NCBI GenBank assembly: GCA_963775185.1
Contig: CAVZIE010000027.1
Coordinates: 124,001-188,000 of the forward strand
Direction of reading: 5' to 3'
Length of the DNA: 64,000 nucleotides
DNA from: JAPSGB01 sp963775185
GTDB taxonomy: Bacteria; Myxococcota_A; Polyangia; Polyangiales; Polyangiaceae
The position numbers and the translations under genes were made by a program. The notes under the pieces are model-generated. The model was not told the origin of the DNA, did no database searches, and was given only the letters and a program-made list of their open reading frames with translations. This document shows, piece after piece, positions 36,454-47,446 of this stretch. Every line of letters starts with the position of its first letter. Position 1 is the first letter of the stretch.

Positions 36454-37851
36454 ATGTGGGTCACGGTGAAGCAGGCGCTCTCGGGCGCGATCGACGAGGG
36501 CACCGAGGTGACGGTCCAGGGCTGGGTGCGGACGCGGCGCGACTCGAAGGCGGGGCTGTCGTTCGTGCACGTGACCGACGGCTCGTGCTTCGCGCCGATC
36601 CAGGTCGTCGCGCCGGGCACCCTGGAAAACTACGAGAGCGACGTGCTCCAGCTGTCGAGCGGGTGCTCGGTCGCGTGCACGGGGACGCTGGTGCGGTCCC
36701 AGGGCAAGGGCCAGTCGCTCGAGATCCAGGCGTCGCGCGTGGAACTGGTCGGGCTGATCGACGACCCGGAGACGTATCCGATCCAGCCGAAGGCGCACAG
36801 CCTGGAGTTCCTCAGGGAAGTGGCCCACCTGCGGCCGCGGACCAACACGTTCGGGGCCGTGGCGCGCGTGCGCCAGACGATCGCGCACGCGATCCATCAC
36901 TACTTCCACGAGCGCGGGTTCGTGTGGGTCAACACGCCGATCGTCACCGCGAGCGACGCCGAGGGGGCGGGGCAGATGTTCCGCGTCTCCACGCTGGATC
37001 TCGCGAACCTGCCGCGCACCGGAGACGGCGCCATCGATTTTTCCCAGGACTTCTTCGGCAAGGAGACGTTCCTGACCGTCTCCGGCCAGCTCGAGGTAGA
37101 GGCGTACTGCCTGGCGCTGTCGAAGGTGTACACGTTCGGACCCACGTTCCGCGCGGAGAACTCGAACACACCGCGGCACCTGGCCGAGTTCTGGATGGTC
37201 GAGCCGGAGATCGCGTTCGCCGATCTCGCGGCGGACGCCGACCTGGCCGAGGATTTCCTGAAGTACGTGTTCCGCGCGGTGCTCGCGGAGCGGCCCGACG
37301 ACATGCGCTTCTTCGTGGAGCGCGTGGACAAGACGGCGATCGACCGGCTCGAGACGCTCGCGGAGTCGCATTTCGAGCGCGTGGAGTACAGCGACGCGGT
37401 CGAGATCCTGTCGAAGGCCAAGAAGAAGTGGGAGTTCCCGGTGGCGTGGGGGCACGACCTGCAGACCGAGCACGAGCGCTTCCTGACCGAGGAGCACTTC
37501 AAGCGGCCGGTGGTGGTGATGAACTACCCGAAGCAGATCAAGGCGTTCTACATGCGCGTCAACGACGACGGGCGGACCGTCGCCGCGATGGACGTGCTCG
37601 CGCCGGGCATCGGCGAGATCATCGGCGGCTCGCAGCGCGAGGAGCGCCTGGGCGTGCTCGACGCGCGCATGACGGAGCTGGGCCTGCCCATGCACCACTA
37701 CGACTGGTACCGCGATCTGCGGCGCTACGGCACGGTGCCCCACGCCGGCTTCGGTCTCGGGCTCGAGCGGCTGGTGGTGTACGTGTGCGGCCTGGCCAAC
37801 ATCCGCGACGCCATCCCGTACCCGCGCACGCCCGGCAACGCGGAGTTCTGA
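36454..37851 (+). CDS. asnS: Asparaginyl-tRNA synthetase
   Basis: The class IIb synthetase (465 residues) charges tRNA-Asn with asparagine. It has the OB-fold anticodon domain (EVTVQGWVRTRRDSKAGLSF), motif 2 (YTFGPTFRAENSNTPRHLAE) and motif 3 (HAGFGLGLERLVVYVCGL). FFGKETFLTVSGQLEVEAY and MNYPKQIKAFYMRVND mark AsnS rather than AspRS. The frame is intact, unlike many genes 4-14 kb upstream. The start at 36454 follows a palindromic element by 49 nt. Confidence 0.97.
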   Translation: MWVTVKQALSGAIDEGTEVTVQGWVRTRRDSKAGLSFVHVTDGSCFAPIQVVAPGTLENYESDVLQLSSGCSVACTGTLVRSQGKGQSLEIQASRVELVGLIDDPETYPIQPKAHSLEFLREVAHLRPRTNTFGAVARVRQTIAHAIHHYFHERGFVWVNTPIVTASDAEGAGQMFRVSTLDLANLPRTGDGAIDFSQDFFGKETFLTVSGQLEVEAYCLALSKVYTFGPTFRAENSNTPRHLAEFWMVEPEIAFADLAADADLAEDFLKYVFRAVLAERPDDMRFFVERVDKTAIDRLETLAESHFERVEYSDAVEILSKAKKKWEFPVAWGHDLQTEHERFLTEEHFKRPVVVMNYPKQIKAFYMRVNDDGRTVAAMDVLAPGIGEIIGGSQREERLGVLDARMTELGLPMHHYDWYRDLRRYGTVPHAGFGLGLERLVVYVCGLANIRDAIPYPRTPGNAEF

Positions 37852-37906
37852 CGGATTTGTGTCCCGGCGCCGGGTCTGGCAGAACAGCCGCGCCTTGGAC
37901 CGGCTG

Positions 37907-40142
37907 ATGATGCTCCGCCGCTTGTCGGCGTCCCTGCTCGGCGCCGCCGCGGCCGGCGTGCTCGCCGCGCTGCTCGACAGCGCGTGGGCGCGTGGGGCCG
38001 CTAGCGAGGCGCCGCCCGCGGGCGCGGCGTTCCTGGCGGATCTCGGGTCTGATCGCGCCGGTCGCGCTCGCGGTCGGCGTGGGCGTCGGGGTCGCGTCGC
38101 TGTTCCTGCACCCGGCGGGCGCGCCGTCCGCGCGGGGCCTCGCGCGCTTCCTCGCGCCCGACGCCGCGGGTGCGCGTGCGCACGCCGCCGGCGTCGCGCT
38201 GCTCGCGCCGCTCGGCGTCGTGGCGTGGACGGTGCTGGCCGCGCGCGCCGCGCTGGCGCTGCTCGTGTCGCCGGCGTCCAACAACGCCAGCGGGTCCGGG
38301 CTCGGTCTGGCCGCCTTCGCCCTCGGCCTGATCGTGGGCGCGCTCGTCCTCGGCGGCGCGCGCGCGTTGTCCGCGCTGTGGTGGAAGTCGCCGCCGCGCC
38401 CGGTCGCGATGCTCGCCGCGGGCGTCGGCGTTGCCGCGTTGTGGTTCGGCTGGGCGGTCGCGACCGGCACCACCAGCGGCACCGGCGGCGTGCACGCGAT
38501 CTTCGGCGTGCTCAAGCGCGCGGAGCTCGACTTGCGCGCGCCCGGCCTGATCGTCGTGATCGCCGCCGGCGCGTACCTGGCGCCGGCCGCGCTGCCCCGG
38601 CGCGTGCCCGCCCTCGCGGCGGTGGCGATCGCGCTGCTTCCGCTCGGGCTGGTGTGGCGCAGCGCTGGCGCCCTCGACCAGCGCAAGCTCGCCCTCGCTG
38701 TCGAGCGCGGCGCGCCGCTCGGCAAGATCGCGCTGCACGCCGTTCGCAAGTTCGACGATCGCGATCACGACGGCTTCGCCCGCAGCTTCGGCGGCGGCGA
38801 CTGCAACGATCACGACGCGAAGATCCACCCCGGCGCCGACGACGTGCCGGGCAACGGCATCGACGAGGACTGCTCCGGCGCCGACGACAAGAACGTCGTG
38901 CTCGACGCGCCCGCGGCGCCCGAGCCGAAGGACGCGAAGTCGTGGATGGATTCGCACCTGCCCAAGTCGATGAACGTGGTGCTGATCACCATCGACACGC
39001 TGCGCTACGACCTGGGCTACGCCGGCAACCCGCGCAACGTGTCGCCGAACATCGACGCGCTCGCGAAGCGGAGCACGGTCTTCGACAAGGCGTACTCGCT
39101 CGCGTCCTACACCGGCAAGAGCGTAGGGCCGCTGCTCAGCGGCAAGTACTCGAGCGAGACGCACCGCGGCTGGAGCCACTTCAACTCCTACACCAAGGAC
39201 GACATCATGGTGCAGGAGCGGCTGCAGAAGGCCGGCATCCACACTATCGGCGTCCAGGGACACTGGTACTTCAAGGAGAACACCGGGCTCGGTCGTGGCT
39301 TCGACATCCTGGACATGAGCGCGGCGCCGCGGGTGCTGCAGCAGGAGGGGGACCGCACCGTCAACAGCGACAAGCTGAGCGACGCCGCCATCGCCCAGCT
39401 CTCCAAGCCGGAGAACGTCGCCAAGCCGTTCTACATGTGGATCCACTACCTCGATCCCCACGCCGAGTACGTCAAGCACGACGAGTTCGACTTCGGCGGC
39501 AAGAGCCGCGATCTGTACGACAGCGAGGTCGCGTTCACCGACAAGCACGTGGGGCGCCTGATCGACTTCATCGAGCACAGCGCCTTCGGCAAGGACACGG
39601 CGATCATCGTGACCGCCGACCACGGCGAGGCTTTCGGCGAGCACGGCCTGATCCGCCACGGCTTCGAGGTGTGGGACGAGCTCGTGCACGTGCCCTTCGT
39701 CATCTACGTTCCGGGGGCGAAGCCGCACCACGTCACGGTACGCAGGAGCTGTATCGATCTCGTCCCGACGATTCTCGCGCTCTACCGCCAGCCGCTGCCG
39801 CCGAGCGAGTCGAAGGCGCCCGAGGGCTCGAGCGACTTCATCAGCGGCGAGTCGCTGCTGCCGGATCTGCTGCTACCGCCCGGCTACGAGCCCAAGCCGC
39901 GGATCGTGTTCGTGGACATGACGGCCGGCCCGAACAACGCCGATCGCCAGGCGTTCATCGAGCACAACCTCAAGCTCGTCGCCACCAACGGCCAGCCGAT
40001 CGGGCTCTACGACCTTGCGGCCGATCCCGGCGAGAAGAAGGATCTGCTCGACGACGCCGACATGAAGGGCAAGGTGATGGACCGCTTCAAGGCCTTCCGC
40101 CGCCACCTGCGCGAAGTGCACGTGCGTCCGATCCCGAAGTAG
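37907..40142 (+). CDS. Membrane protein with MopE-type motif and sulfatase-fold domain, frameshifted near 38,040
   Basis: The N-terminal ~240 residues hold about six membrane spans. An EF-hand-like/MopE-type segment follows (DRDHDGFARSFGGGDCNDHD, then GNGIDEDCSGAD) and a C-terminal alkaline-phosphatase/sulfatase fold (VVLITIDTLRYDLGYAGN, MWIHYLDPHAEYV, IIVTADHGEAFGEHGLIRHG). The metal-binding Asp/His residues are present. The usual sulfatase C/S-x-P-x-R motif is absent: that site reads SLASYTGKSVGPLLSGKYSS, so Thr or Ser would be the nucleophile, as in phosphoglycerol or phosphoethanolamine transferases. One frame change joins the first span to the rest. Confidence 0.8.
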
Positions 40143-40283
40143 CCCGTCGGGTCGTCGGGTCGTCGGATCGGGGACGGCACGCACGACGAGATCGTCGCAG
40201 CTCCGATTCTCGCGTTCGTCCACGCGATTGGCAGCGCCGACCACGATTCCTTCCGCTCTTCCGACCTTCCTGTGAGACATCCG

Positions 40284-40366
40284 GGATGCCGGTGCGGCGC
40301 GGAACCGGTGGCGGCGCCGCGCGGCGCGGACCGGTCGCGCGCGGTTCCGCGCCGGACCGGCAATCC
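40284..40366. repeat. Dispersed palindromic element, full inverted-repeat copy
   Basis: The left arm GGATGCCGGTGCGGCGCGGA (from 40284) and the right arm, which ends GCCGGACCGGCAATCC at 40366, are inverted copies with one mismatch and one indel. They enclose ~35 nt of GC-rich spacer. This 83-bp copy shows the full form. It sits between two convergent genes, 3 nt from the D-cysteine desulfhydrase stop. Confidence 0.9.
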
Positions 40367-40368
40367 TT

Positions 40369-41356
40369 TCAGGAGAGGGCGTCGCCGAAGACGTCGCTCT
40401 GGGCGAGCAGGCCGGGCAGGCCGCCGGTGTGGATGAACAGCGCGCGCGCCGGCTTCGGATCCATGCGCGCCAGGCCGAACAGCGCCTTGCCGGAGTACAC
40501 GGGATCGACGATCAGGCCCGTGCGGCGCGCGACCTCGACGATGAAGCGCTTCTGGTCGTCGCTCGGGACGCCGTAGGCGGGGCCCTTCCACGCGTCGTGG
40601 ACGACGAGATCGGCGACGCGGCCGAGCGACGCGTCGAGGTGCGTGGCTTCGACGATGATGCGGCCCGCGACGCGCTCGAAGTAGGCGCGGTCGTCGCAGA
40701 CGGCGACCGCGTGCACGCGCGGGGCGACGCCGAAGTGACGGGCGCCGAGCGCGATGCCGGCCGCCGTGCCGCCGGAGCCGCAGGCGTGCACCACGGCGTC
40801 GAAAGGCGCCGGGCCGTCGCCGAGACCGAGATCGAGCTGGGCGCGGATTTCCCGCATGCACTCGACGTAGCCGAACGCGCCCAGGCCGTTCGAGCCGCCT
40901 TCCGGGATCACGTAGGGGCAATGGCCGGCGCCCGCGAGCTCGTCGGCGGCGCGCTGCATGACCGCGGCGCGGTCTCGATACTCCGCGGGCGTGATGAAGC
41001 GCGTCTCCGCGCCGACCAGCCGATCGAGCATCAGGTTGCCGACCAGCGGTCCTGGTGCGGACGGGTCGGGCGCGCGCAGGAACAGCACGCTCTGCATGCC
41101 GAGGGTGGCGGCGGCGAGCGCCGTCGCGCGGGCATGGTTCGACTGCACCGCGCCGCACGTGAGCACGTGCGAGGCGCCGCGCGCGCGCGCATCGGCCAGC
41201 AGGAACTCGAGCTTGCGGATCTTGTTGCCCGCCGCCGCGCCGGCGGTCATGTCGTCGCGCTTGACCCAGACGCTGGGTGCCGACGAGCGCGTCGAGCGCG
41301 TCGCTGCGCCAGAGCGGCGTGGGCACGTGGGCGAGGCGAAGGCGTGCGGGCATCAC
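40369..41356 (-). CDS. D-cysteine desulfhydrase/ACC-deaminase family PLP enzyme, frameshifted near 41,265
   Basis: The start reads MMPARLRLAHVPTPLWRSDA. A one-base change then joins VWVKRDDMTAGAAAGNKIRK, with the PLP Lys in GNKIRKLEF. The substrate loop GAVQSNHARATALAAATLGM, the phosphate-binding GSGGTAAGIALG and the C-terminal VDPVYSGKALFGL and LFIHTGGLPGL are all typical of the D-cysteine desulfhydrase/1-aminocyclopropane-1-carboxylate deaminase group. The product would release H2S, ammonia and pyruvate from D-cysteine. Its ATG overlaps the stop of the biotin carrier gene (ATGA), so the two are coupled, an odd pairing. Confidence 0.86.
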
Positions 41357-41874
41357 TCGATGGTGATGAGCGGCGCGCCGCCTTCGACCGCGTCGCCTGG
41401 CTGGACGAAGACCTTGCGCACGATGCCGGTGATCTCGGCGACGAGCTCGTTCTCCATCTTCATGGCCTCGACCACCACCAGGGCGGCGCCGACCGCGACC
41501 TCGTCGCCCTCGGCGACCAGCAGCTTGACGACCTTGCCGGGCATCGGCGACAGCACCGCGCCGGCGCCGGCGCCGGGCTTGGCGCCACGGACCGACGCCG
41601 CGGCGCGCATGCGCGCGCTCTCGACCTGCACCACGGCCCGGTGCCCGCTCGCGAACACGTCGAGGGAGGGCGGCTCGCCGTCCACGACGAGATCGAGGAC
41701 GCGTCCGCCGACGCGCAGGTTGAGCAGACTGCCGCGCGTCGCCACGTCCACGTCCACGGCCGAGCTACGCGTGCCCGTCTCCGGGTCGATCAAGTGCACG
41801 TCGTAGCCGCCGCCGGGCAACTCGGAGACGTCGACGGCATGCTCCTCGCCGTCGATGGTTACGAAATATCTCAT
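41353..41874 (-). CDS. Biotin carboxyl carrier domain protein
   Basis: The 173-residue protein ends in a complete biotinyl domain (SPMPGKVVKLLVAEGDEV, EAMKMENELVAEITG) with biotinylated Lys K139. The N-terminal ~95 residues (MRYFVTIDGEEHAVDVSELP) fit the stand-alone carrier subunits of acyl-CoA carboxylases rather than AccB. No carboxylase or carboxyltransferase subunit is adjacent; the AtuA/crotonase genes 14 kb away are the only other acyl-CoA-type genes here. It is followed by the D-cysteine desulfhydrase gene, and the stop and start overlap. Confidence 0.9.
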   Translation of the reverse strand: MRYFVTIDGEEHAVDVSELPGGGYDVHLIDPETGTRSSAVDVDVATRGSLLNLRVGGRVLDLVVDGEPPSLDVFASGHRAVVQVESARMRAAASVRGAKPGAGAGAVLSPMPGKVVKLLVAEGDEVAVGAALVVVEAMKMENELVAEITGIVRKVFVQPGDAVEGGAPLITIE

Positions 41875-41877
41875 CGA

Positions 41878-44800
41878 TTACTTGGGGGGCACGGGCGCAA
41901 GCTCGAACGAGCACGAGCCCTTTCCGAGTGGCTTCGACAAGCAATGGTGGCTGGTCGGGTGCGACAGGTAGTACACGTCCGCGCCGCTTGTCGCGAAGAA
42001 CCGTCCCAGCAACTCGGGCATGTAGCGATGGATCGGGAAGTTCTGGCAAGGATCGACCTGATCGAAGCCATGGTCGCCTTCGGGGCTGGTGTAGACGAAA
42101 AGCTGTCCGACCACCTTCTTGTCGGCGGTCCAACCCTTGGCGTCGGCTGAAAACGGCGTCCCCATGATGCGCGGGGCCCAGATCGCGTCGAGATTGTCCG
42201 CCGTCGCCGGTGCGGCGATGCGCGCGCTCCGGACCGGGATCGCCGGGTGCAGCGCGCCGTAGAGATCCTGGCCCTCGCTGAGCCAGTCCGGTGCGAACAG
42301 CGTGTTGGCGCATTTGTTCGAACCCGCGCCGCCGTAGACGGTATCGGGGAGCGTGTCCGGGTTCTGCTTGCAGCGGCCGTCGGTGTCGCAGAACTGCTTG
42401 TCCGAGCCGGCGCTGTCGTCGCTCAGACACGCGGAGGTGTCGCCACCGGGCGTGCAGTTCGGATGGCACTCGGTGTTCGAGGGATCCGCCGAGAGCGGGA
42501 CCTCGTTGTCCTGGCACATGCCGTCGGGGGGCGATTCACGCTGCAGGCGCGCGCGGCCTTCCAGCACGTAGTTGTCGACGTACACGCCGTTCGGCGTCTT
42601 GCCGCCGAGCTGCTGGTAGATGGCGTCGGGCGTCGCGTAGTCGGCCCAGCCGGGGTAGAGCTGGGCCGCGTCCGGACGCAGGAACGGAACCGCGCCGGCG
42701 GCGCGGCCGAGGGCGACGCCGGCGTTGAGCGGCACGTCCGGATCGCCGATCGTCACGAAGTTCAGGAAGCCCTTCGGCTGCTGCACGTTCCCGTCGGGAT
42801 CGAGCATCGGGCGGAGCGCGGCGTAGGGCGAGAAGTTCACCGGGTCGCCCGGGTCGACGACGGTGCCGCCAATCGTCAGGAAGCGCCGCACGTCCGGCGT
42901 CTGGCGGATCAGCCCGAGCCCGTCCACGAGCGCTGTGAGCGGGGAGTGCGCCGGGATGTAGTGGCCCTGGAACGGTGTGCAGCCGTCGGCCTGGGTGCAG
43001 ACCGGGCCATCCACGCGGCCCGTCGGATCGCCGGCGCCGTCGCCGAGGATGCCGTTGCCCCAGGTGTTGATCAAGGCGATGCGCTTCGCGCCCTTCGACG
43101 CCACGATGTTGCAGCCGTGATCGCCGTCGTAGCTGTCGATGGCGTCCGGCTTGTCCCAGATCTGCACTTCGAGCTTGTCGCCCTGGCTGGTCGGGATGCC
43201 GATGCGGAAGTGGCCGTCCTTGTCCATGCGCGCGCAGCGCACCTTGCCGTTCTTCGCGTCCGTGACGATCACCGTGGCGCCGTTCGGCAGCCCGGCGCCG
43301 CTGGTGTTCTCGACCGGGTTGAAGCAGCCGAACTCGACCTCGGCGGTCTTGTTCACGTTGACCATGATGAAGCGCAAGCTGAGCTCGCCTTCGCTGCACA
43401 CGGTCGAGCTCGGGTTGACCTCGGAGACCTTGCGGCTCACGACCAGTGGCCCGAACTCGCGCAGGTAGATCCCCTCGAACGCGCCGCCGTTGACCGTGCG
43501 CGCGCCGACGTCGAGGAGCCCGCCGGCGCCCGAGCCCGGCACGCCGGCTGCCACGTCCGGATCGAGGGCGACGAGGAAGGACGTCCCGATGCCGCCCAGT
43601 GACTGGCCCCAGACGAAGTACGGGTTGTCGGGTCCGCCGATGTCCGGAACGTTGTCGCCGTCGAAGTCGCCGGCCATGGTCGCGGCGTCGCCTTCGACCG
43701 ACTGGTGCGGCGCCAGGTTCTTGCCGTCGAAGGTCTTGAAGATGCGGAGCATCTGCAAGCCGTCGATGGCGGTCTGGCGGACCACGTCGCGGGTGTGGAA
43801 GAGGTACGCGGTCCAGTAGTCGCCGCCGCTGTTGAGCACACCGTCGTTGTCGAGGTCCTTCATGCGTCCCTGCAGGAAGGCGCTGCCGAAGGGCCCCTCG
43901 CACGCGGACGTGAACAGGTTCTTCGCGATGTCGAGCGTCGCCTTGTCGAGCTCGAGACCGTGCGACACCGCGTTCATGCCGACCGTCGCGATGCCCTGCT
44001 GGGCCAGGTACCCGGCGTAGGCGAGCGACTCGAAGTCGCCGCCGGTGTAGCCGTGGCCGTTGTACGCGACCGGGAACGGCTGCTTGTGGCCGGCGGTCGG
44101 CTTGGGCACGCTGATGATGAACTGCACGGTGTCCGCGCTGACCCGGCCCTTGCCCGTGGCGAAATCGACGTCGAAGCATGCGTCCGGGTCGGCGCTGTCC
44201 GGCCCGCCCTCGAGGAACCAGGGCGACTGGAACGAGCCGACGACGAAGTAGTCGATCGAATTGAACGAGTCGATCAACGCTTGCTGCGACGGCCCGGAGA
44301 TACCGAAGCCCTGGCTGACCAGGCTCTCGAGCGTGCCCTGGATCTGGTCGAGCTTGACGATGCGGTAGTGGTCCGCCTTGCCGCTGCAGGTCGGGTTCGA
44401 CTGCCAGTTCGGCGGCTCCTCCGCGCCTTGCGCCAGCGCTTCGAGATCGACCAGTCCCGGCGCGCGCGCGATGTCCGCCTTCGCGGGGAAGTCCTTGGCG
44501 AGGCGCGCCAGCGGACCCTTGCCGTACAGGCCGTTGCGGATCGTCGACCAGATCCTCCTGCACCGGCTCGGTGGTGAACGTCCAGGCGAACGCCACGTGC
44601 TTGAGGCCGGTTCCGCCGATGTCGCCGAAGTACCCCGACGCTGCCGGATCCTTGTTCGACAGCACGGAGCGCAGCCGCTCGATGCTCTTCTCCTGCGCCG
44701 GGTAGTAGACGAAGTCGAAGGGCGACTTCACGGGGTTGCCGTCGGGATCGACGAGGCGATCCGTGAGCACGACCGCGTACTCCGTCTTCTCCTCCAGCGG

Positions 44801-45661
44801 CACCAGCGGGCGCGCGATCAGCGTGTCGGTCTCGCGCTCGTACCAGGTGAGCAGCGTGTTGGCGACGCACTGGTCGCGCGCGAGCGTCTTGGCGGCGTCG
44901 CCAGCGACCTCGACCTGGTTCGCGCAGCCGTCGGGATCGACGAGGTTCGGCCGATCGAGCACGCCGTCGAAGTCCGTGTCCCACTCGGGCTTGTAGATTG
45001 GCTTGCCGTCGCGCGTGCCGTCGATGGTGCGCGCCGGGTCGAACTGCCCGGTCACCGGGTCGACGGTCTCGTCGGCCGTCTCCCACAGCAGGTTCTCCTC
45101 GGTGTTGCGCGTGTCGTTGGCCCAGTACTTGTTGGCGTTGCCGCCCGGGCGCGCCGTATCGCGGATGATGTACTGGAACGCGCCGCTGCCGAGATCGAGC
45201 GGCGAGGGCACGCCGGTCTTCAGGTTCACGACGTAGATTACGTCGTCGGACGGGTCGTAGTCGTCGTGCTGGTGACGCTTGATCACGTTCGCCAGGTCGA
45301 TCGCGGCACGCGTGTCGTCCGGGTTCCGCTTCTTGAAGCTGACGGTGATCGGCGCGAAGGTGCCCCAGCCTTCCAGCGTGTCGAGCTTCTTGCGCGTCAC
45401 CGACTCGATCGTCGTCGGAGCGACGGCGCTCGAGTTGATGCGGAGCCCGGTGCGGCTGGTCGGATCCGGCCACATCGCCGCGTCGTTCGGCAGCGGGATC
45501 TCCGGCAGCGGCTTGTTGTACAGGTCGAAGCGGATCGTCGGCCCATTGCCGGGCGGGGTCTGCTTCAGCCCCTGCGGGACCTCCTCCGCCGAGCAGCCGA
45601 GCACGCCGGTCGCCAGGGCGACCGCGACAAGAGCTACGAGGTTGCGCTTTTCGTCGTTCAC
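41878..45661 (-). CDS. Very large lipase-like lipoprotein (Pla-1/cef type), frameshifted near 44,535
   Basis: The signal ends in a lipobox (VALATGVLGC). About 370 residues of Ig-like/beta material follow (GPTIRFDLYNKPLPEIPLPN, ERETDTLIARPLVPLEEKTE). A one-base change (EDLWSTIRNGLYGKGPL) leads to an alpha/beta-hydrolase core with PVAYNGHGYTGGDFESLAYA and the nucleophile elbow GQSLGG, then a Cys-rich segment and a late His (EGDHGFDQ). The total is ~1,260 residues. The layout fits the Pla-1/cef family of extracellular lipases. It starts 15 nt after the barrel gene stop, so the two form an operon. A smaller paralog lies at 49,076. Confidence 0.75.
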
Positions 45662-45676
45662 GTCGCTCTCTCCTCG

Positions 45677-47371
45677 TCAGTACTGAAGGCCCAGGCGGCC
45701 CACGCCGATGTACTGGTTTGCCATCTTGTTGCCTGCGGCGTCGGTGAAGGCGCCGCCGGGGAAGAACATGCCGCCCTGCGCGCCGAGCTGCAGCGTCATG
45801 TCGTTGTCGAGCGCCAGGCGGTACTCCACGCCGGTGTCGAGCTCGAGACCGAGGTCGTGGCTGGTCGCGCTGCCGCCGTTGTAGTTGCGGAAGCGCCCGG
45901 TCGTGCCCACCTGCACCGGGTCGACGAAGTCGGCGGTACTCTGCGCGATCACCGCGCCCGCCTTGAGATCGAGCTGGCGCACGGGGCGCACGATCACCGT
46001 CGGGTACAGGTACGTCGCGCCGAATACCCCGCCGTTGCTGGGCACGAGATCCGTGCCGGGGTTCGGTCGCGCCACCAGCGCCGGATCCTGCGCGATGCTC
46101 GCCGCGCGCGCGGTCTTCCACGCCATCACCTCGTTGAACAGGATCAGACCCACGGTGTGGTTGGGGTCGAAGGTGAAGCGCTTCGTCGTGCCGTCGTTCG
46201 GATCGGCGTCGCCGGAAGCCCAGCCCCACTCCAGCGATCCGACGAAGCTGCCCCAGCGCTCGTCGCCCTTGCCGGCGGTGAGCACGGCGCCGAGGCGCGT
46301 GGCCGCGCCGAGCTGGCGCAGGCTCTCGTCCTCGTTGTTGGTGGTCTGCTGCACCGTGCGCACGAAGTTCGTGCGGCCGAACAGGTACGCCACCTCGTAC
46401 TCGCCGAACACGTGGCCCTGCGAGCCGGGGATCTTGGCGTTGAAGTGCCCCGCCGAGTCGAGCGCCCACACGTCGAGCTTCTCGGTGAAGTCCGTCAGAC
46501 CCGCCGCGTCGCGGGTCTGGTGGCGGTACACGCCGTAGAAGCCGAGCATGTTGTCGTTCCGGTTCTGGTAGAACGCGGCGAGCACGCCCTGGAAGGCGTG
46601 GTCGCCGTCGACCAGATCGGCGTTGGGATCCTTGAACACCAGATCGCCGGCGACGGCGACGTTGAACGGTGAGTCGTTGCCGGCCGGGCGCACGCCGAGC
46701 AGCACGCGCTCGACGATCGAGCCGCCGTGGTAGTCGCCGAACGTGCGCGGGTGATCGCCGTCGTTGGCGATGATGCCCATGCCCCAGTGCGATGGCTGCT
46801 GGCCGACGCGCACCAGGCCCACCGGATTCATCCAGTCGAGGTACAGCCAGCGCGGTGCGATGTGCAGCGGCTGGCGCACGTTGTACGGCGTCTCCGCGGC
46901 GTCGACGTGGCTCGTCTCTTGTCCGGCGAAGAAGCCGTACGGGACGTCGATCTGTCCCGTCACCGCGATCTTGCGGCCGACGGTGAGGCGCGGCGTGATG
47001 CGCAGCCAGTGCAGCACGCGTGTCGTCTGCCCCAGGTGGTCCGTGTCCGGCACCAGGCCGAACGGCGTGAGCGGCAGATCGCTGAGCCCCATCACGCGGA
47101 ACTGGTACTGCCCGTGGACCTGGAAGCGCAGCTTTTCCGGATCGGGCGGTGACAACGGCGTGCGTCCCGTGTCGAGCACGAACGCGGGCTTGAAGCCCGT
47201 GCCCGCCGCCTCGTCGGAAGGCGGCGGCGGTGGCGGCGGTACGGGCCGACCCTCCGCAGGGGCCGCCGCGGGCGCCGGCTGCGCGACGGCAGCTTGCGAC
47301 CAGACGACCACGGAGCCGAGCGCCGCAGCGCACAGCAGGTTCGGGAGCGGGAGGAAAAAAGTGCGGCCCAC
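45677..47371 (-). CDS. Outer-membrane beta-barrel protein upstream of the lipase-like gene
   Basis: GTG 47371 starts a signal peptide (LPLPNLLCAAALGSVVVWSQ, then AAVAQ) and a Pro-rich spacer. Then come ~500 residues of amphipathic strands (LRFQVHGQYQFRVMGLSDLP, RWLYLDWMNPVGLVRVGQQP, LGLELDTGVEYRLALD) ending in the aromatic VGRLGLQY, typical of BAM-recognised barrels. The reading frame stays open upstream to 51,355, but that part is antisense to hutH and the second lipase and is rejected. It shares an operon with the lipase-like lipoprotein, and could export it or take up its product. Confidence 0.78.
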   Translation of the reverse strand: MGRTFFLPLPNLLCAAALGSVVVWSQAAVAQPAPAAAPAEGRPVPPPPPPPSDEAAGTGFKPAFVLDTGRTPLSPPDPEKLRFQVHGQYQFRVMGLSDLPLTPFGLVPDTDHLGQTTRVLHWLRITPRLTVGRKIAVTGQIDVPYGFFAGQETSHVDAAETPYNVRQPLHIAPRWLYLDWMNPVGLVRVGQQPSHWGMGIIANDGDHPRTFGDYHGGSIVERVLLGVRPAGNDSPFNVAVAGDLVFKDPNADLVDGDHAFQGVLAAFYQNRNDNMLGFYGVYRHQTRDAAGLTDFTEKLDVWALDSAGHFNAKIPGSQGHVFGEYEVAYLFGRTNFVRTVQQTTNNEDESLRQLGAATRLGAVLTAGKGDERWGSFVGSLEWGWASGDADPNDGTTKRFTFDPNHTVGLILFNEVMAWKTARAASIAQDPALVARPNPGTDLVPSNGGVFGATYLYPTVIVRPVRQLDLKAGAVIAQSTADFVDPVQVGTTGRFRNYNGGSATSHDLGLELDTGVEYRLALDNDMTLQLGAQGGMFFPGGAFTDAAGNKMANQYIGVGRLGLQY

Positions 47372-47446
47372 GGGCCGGCGAGGATAGTGAGGTACTGGAC
47401 AGGAGTCCAAGGCAATCGACGCCTCGCGCTGGTATAGCCTCGATTC

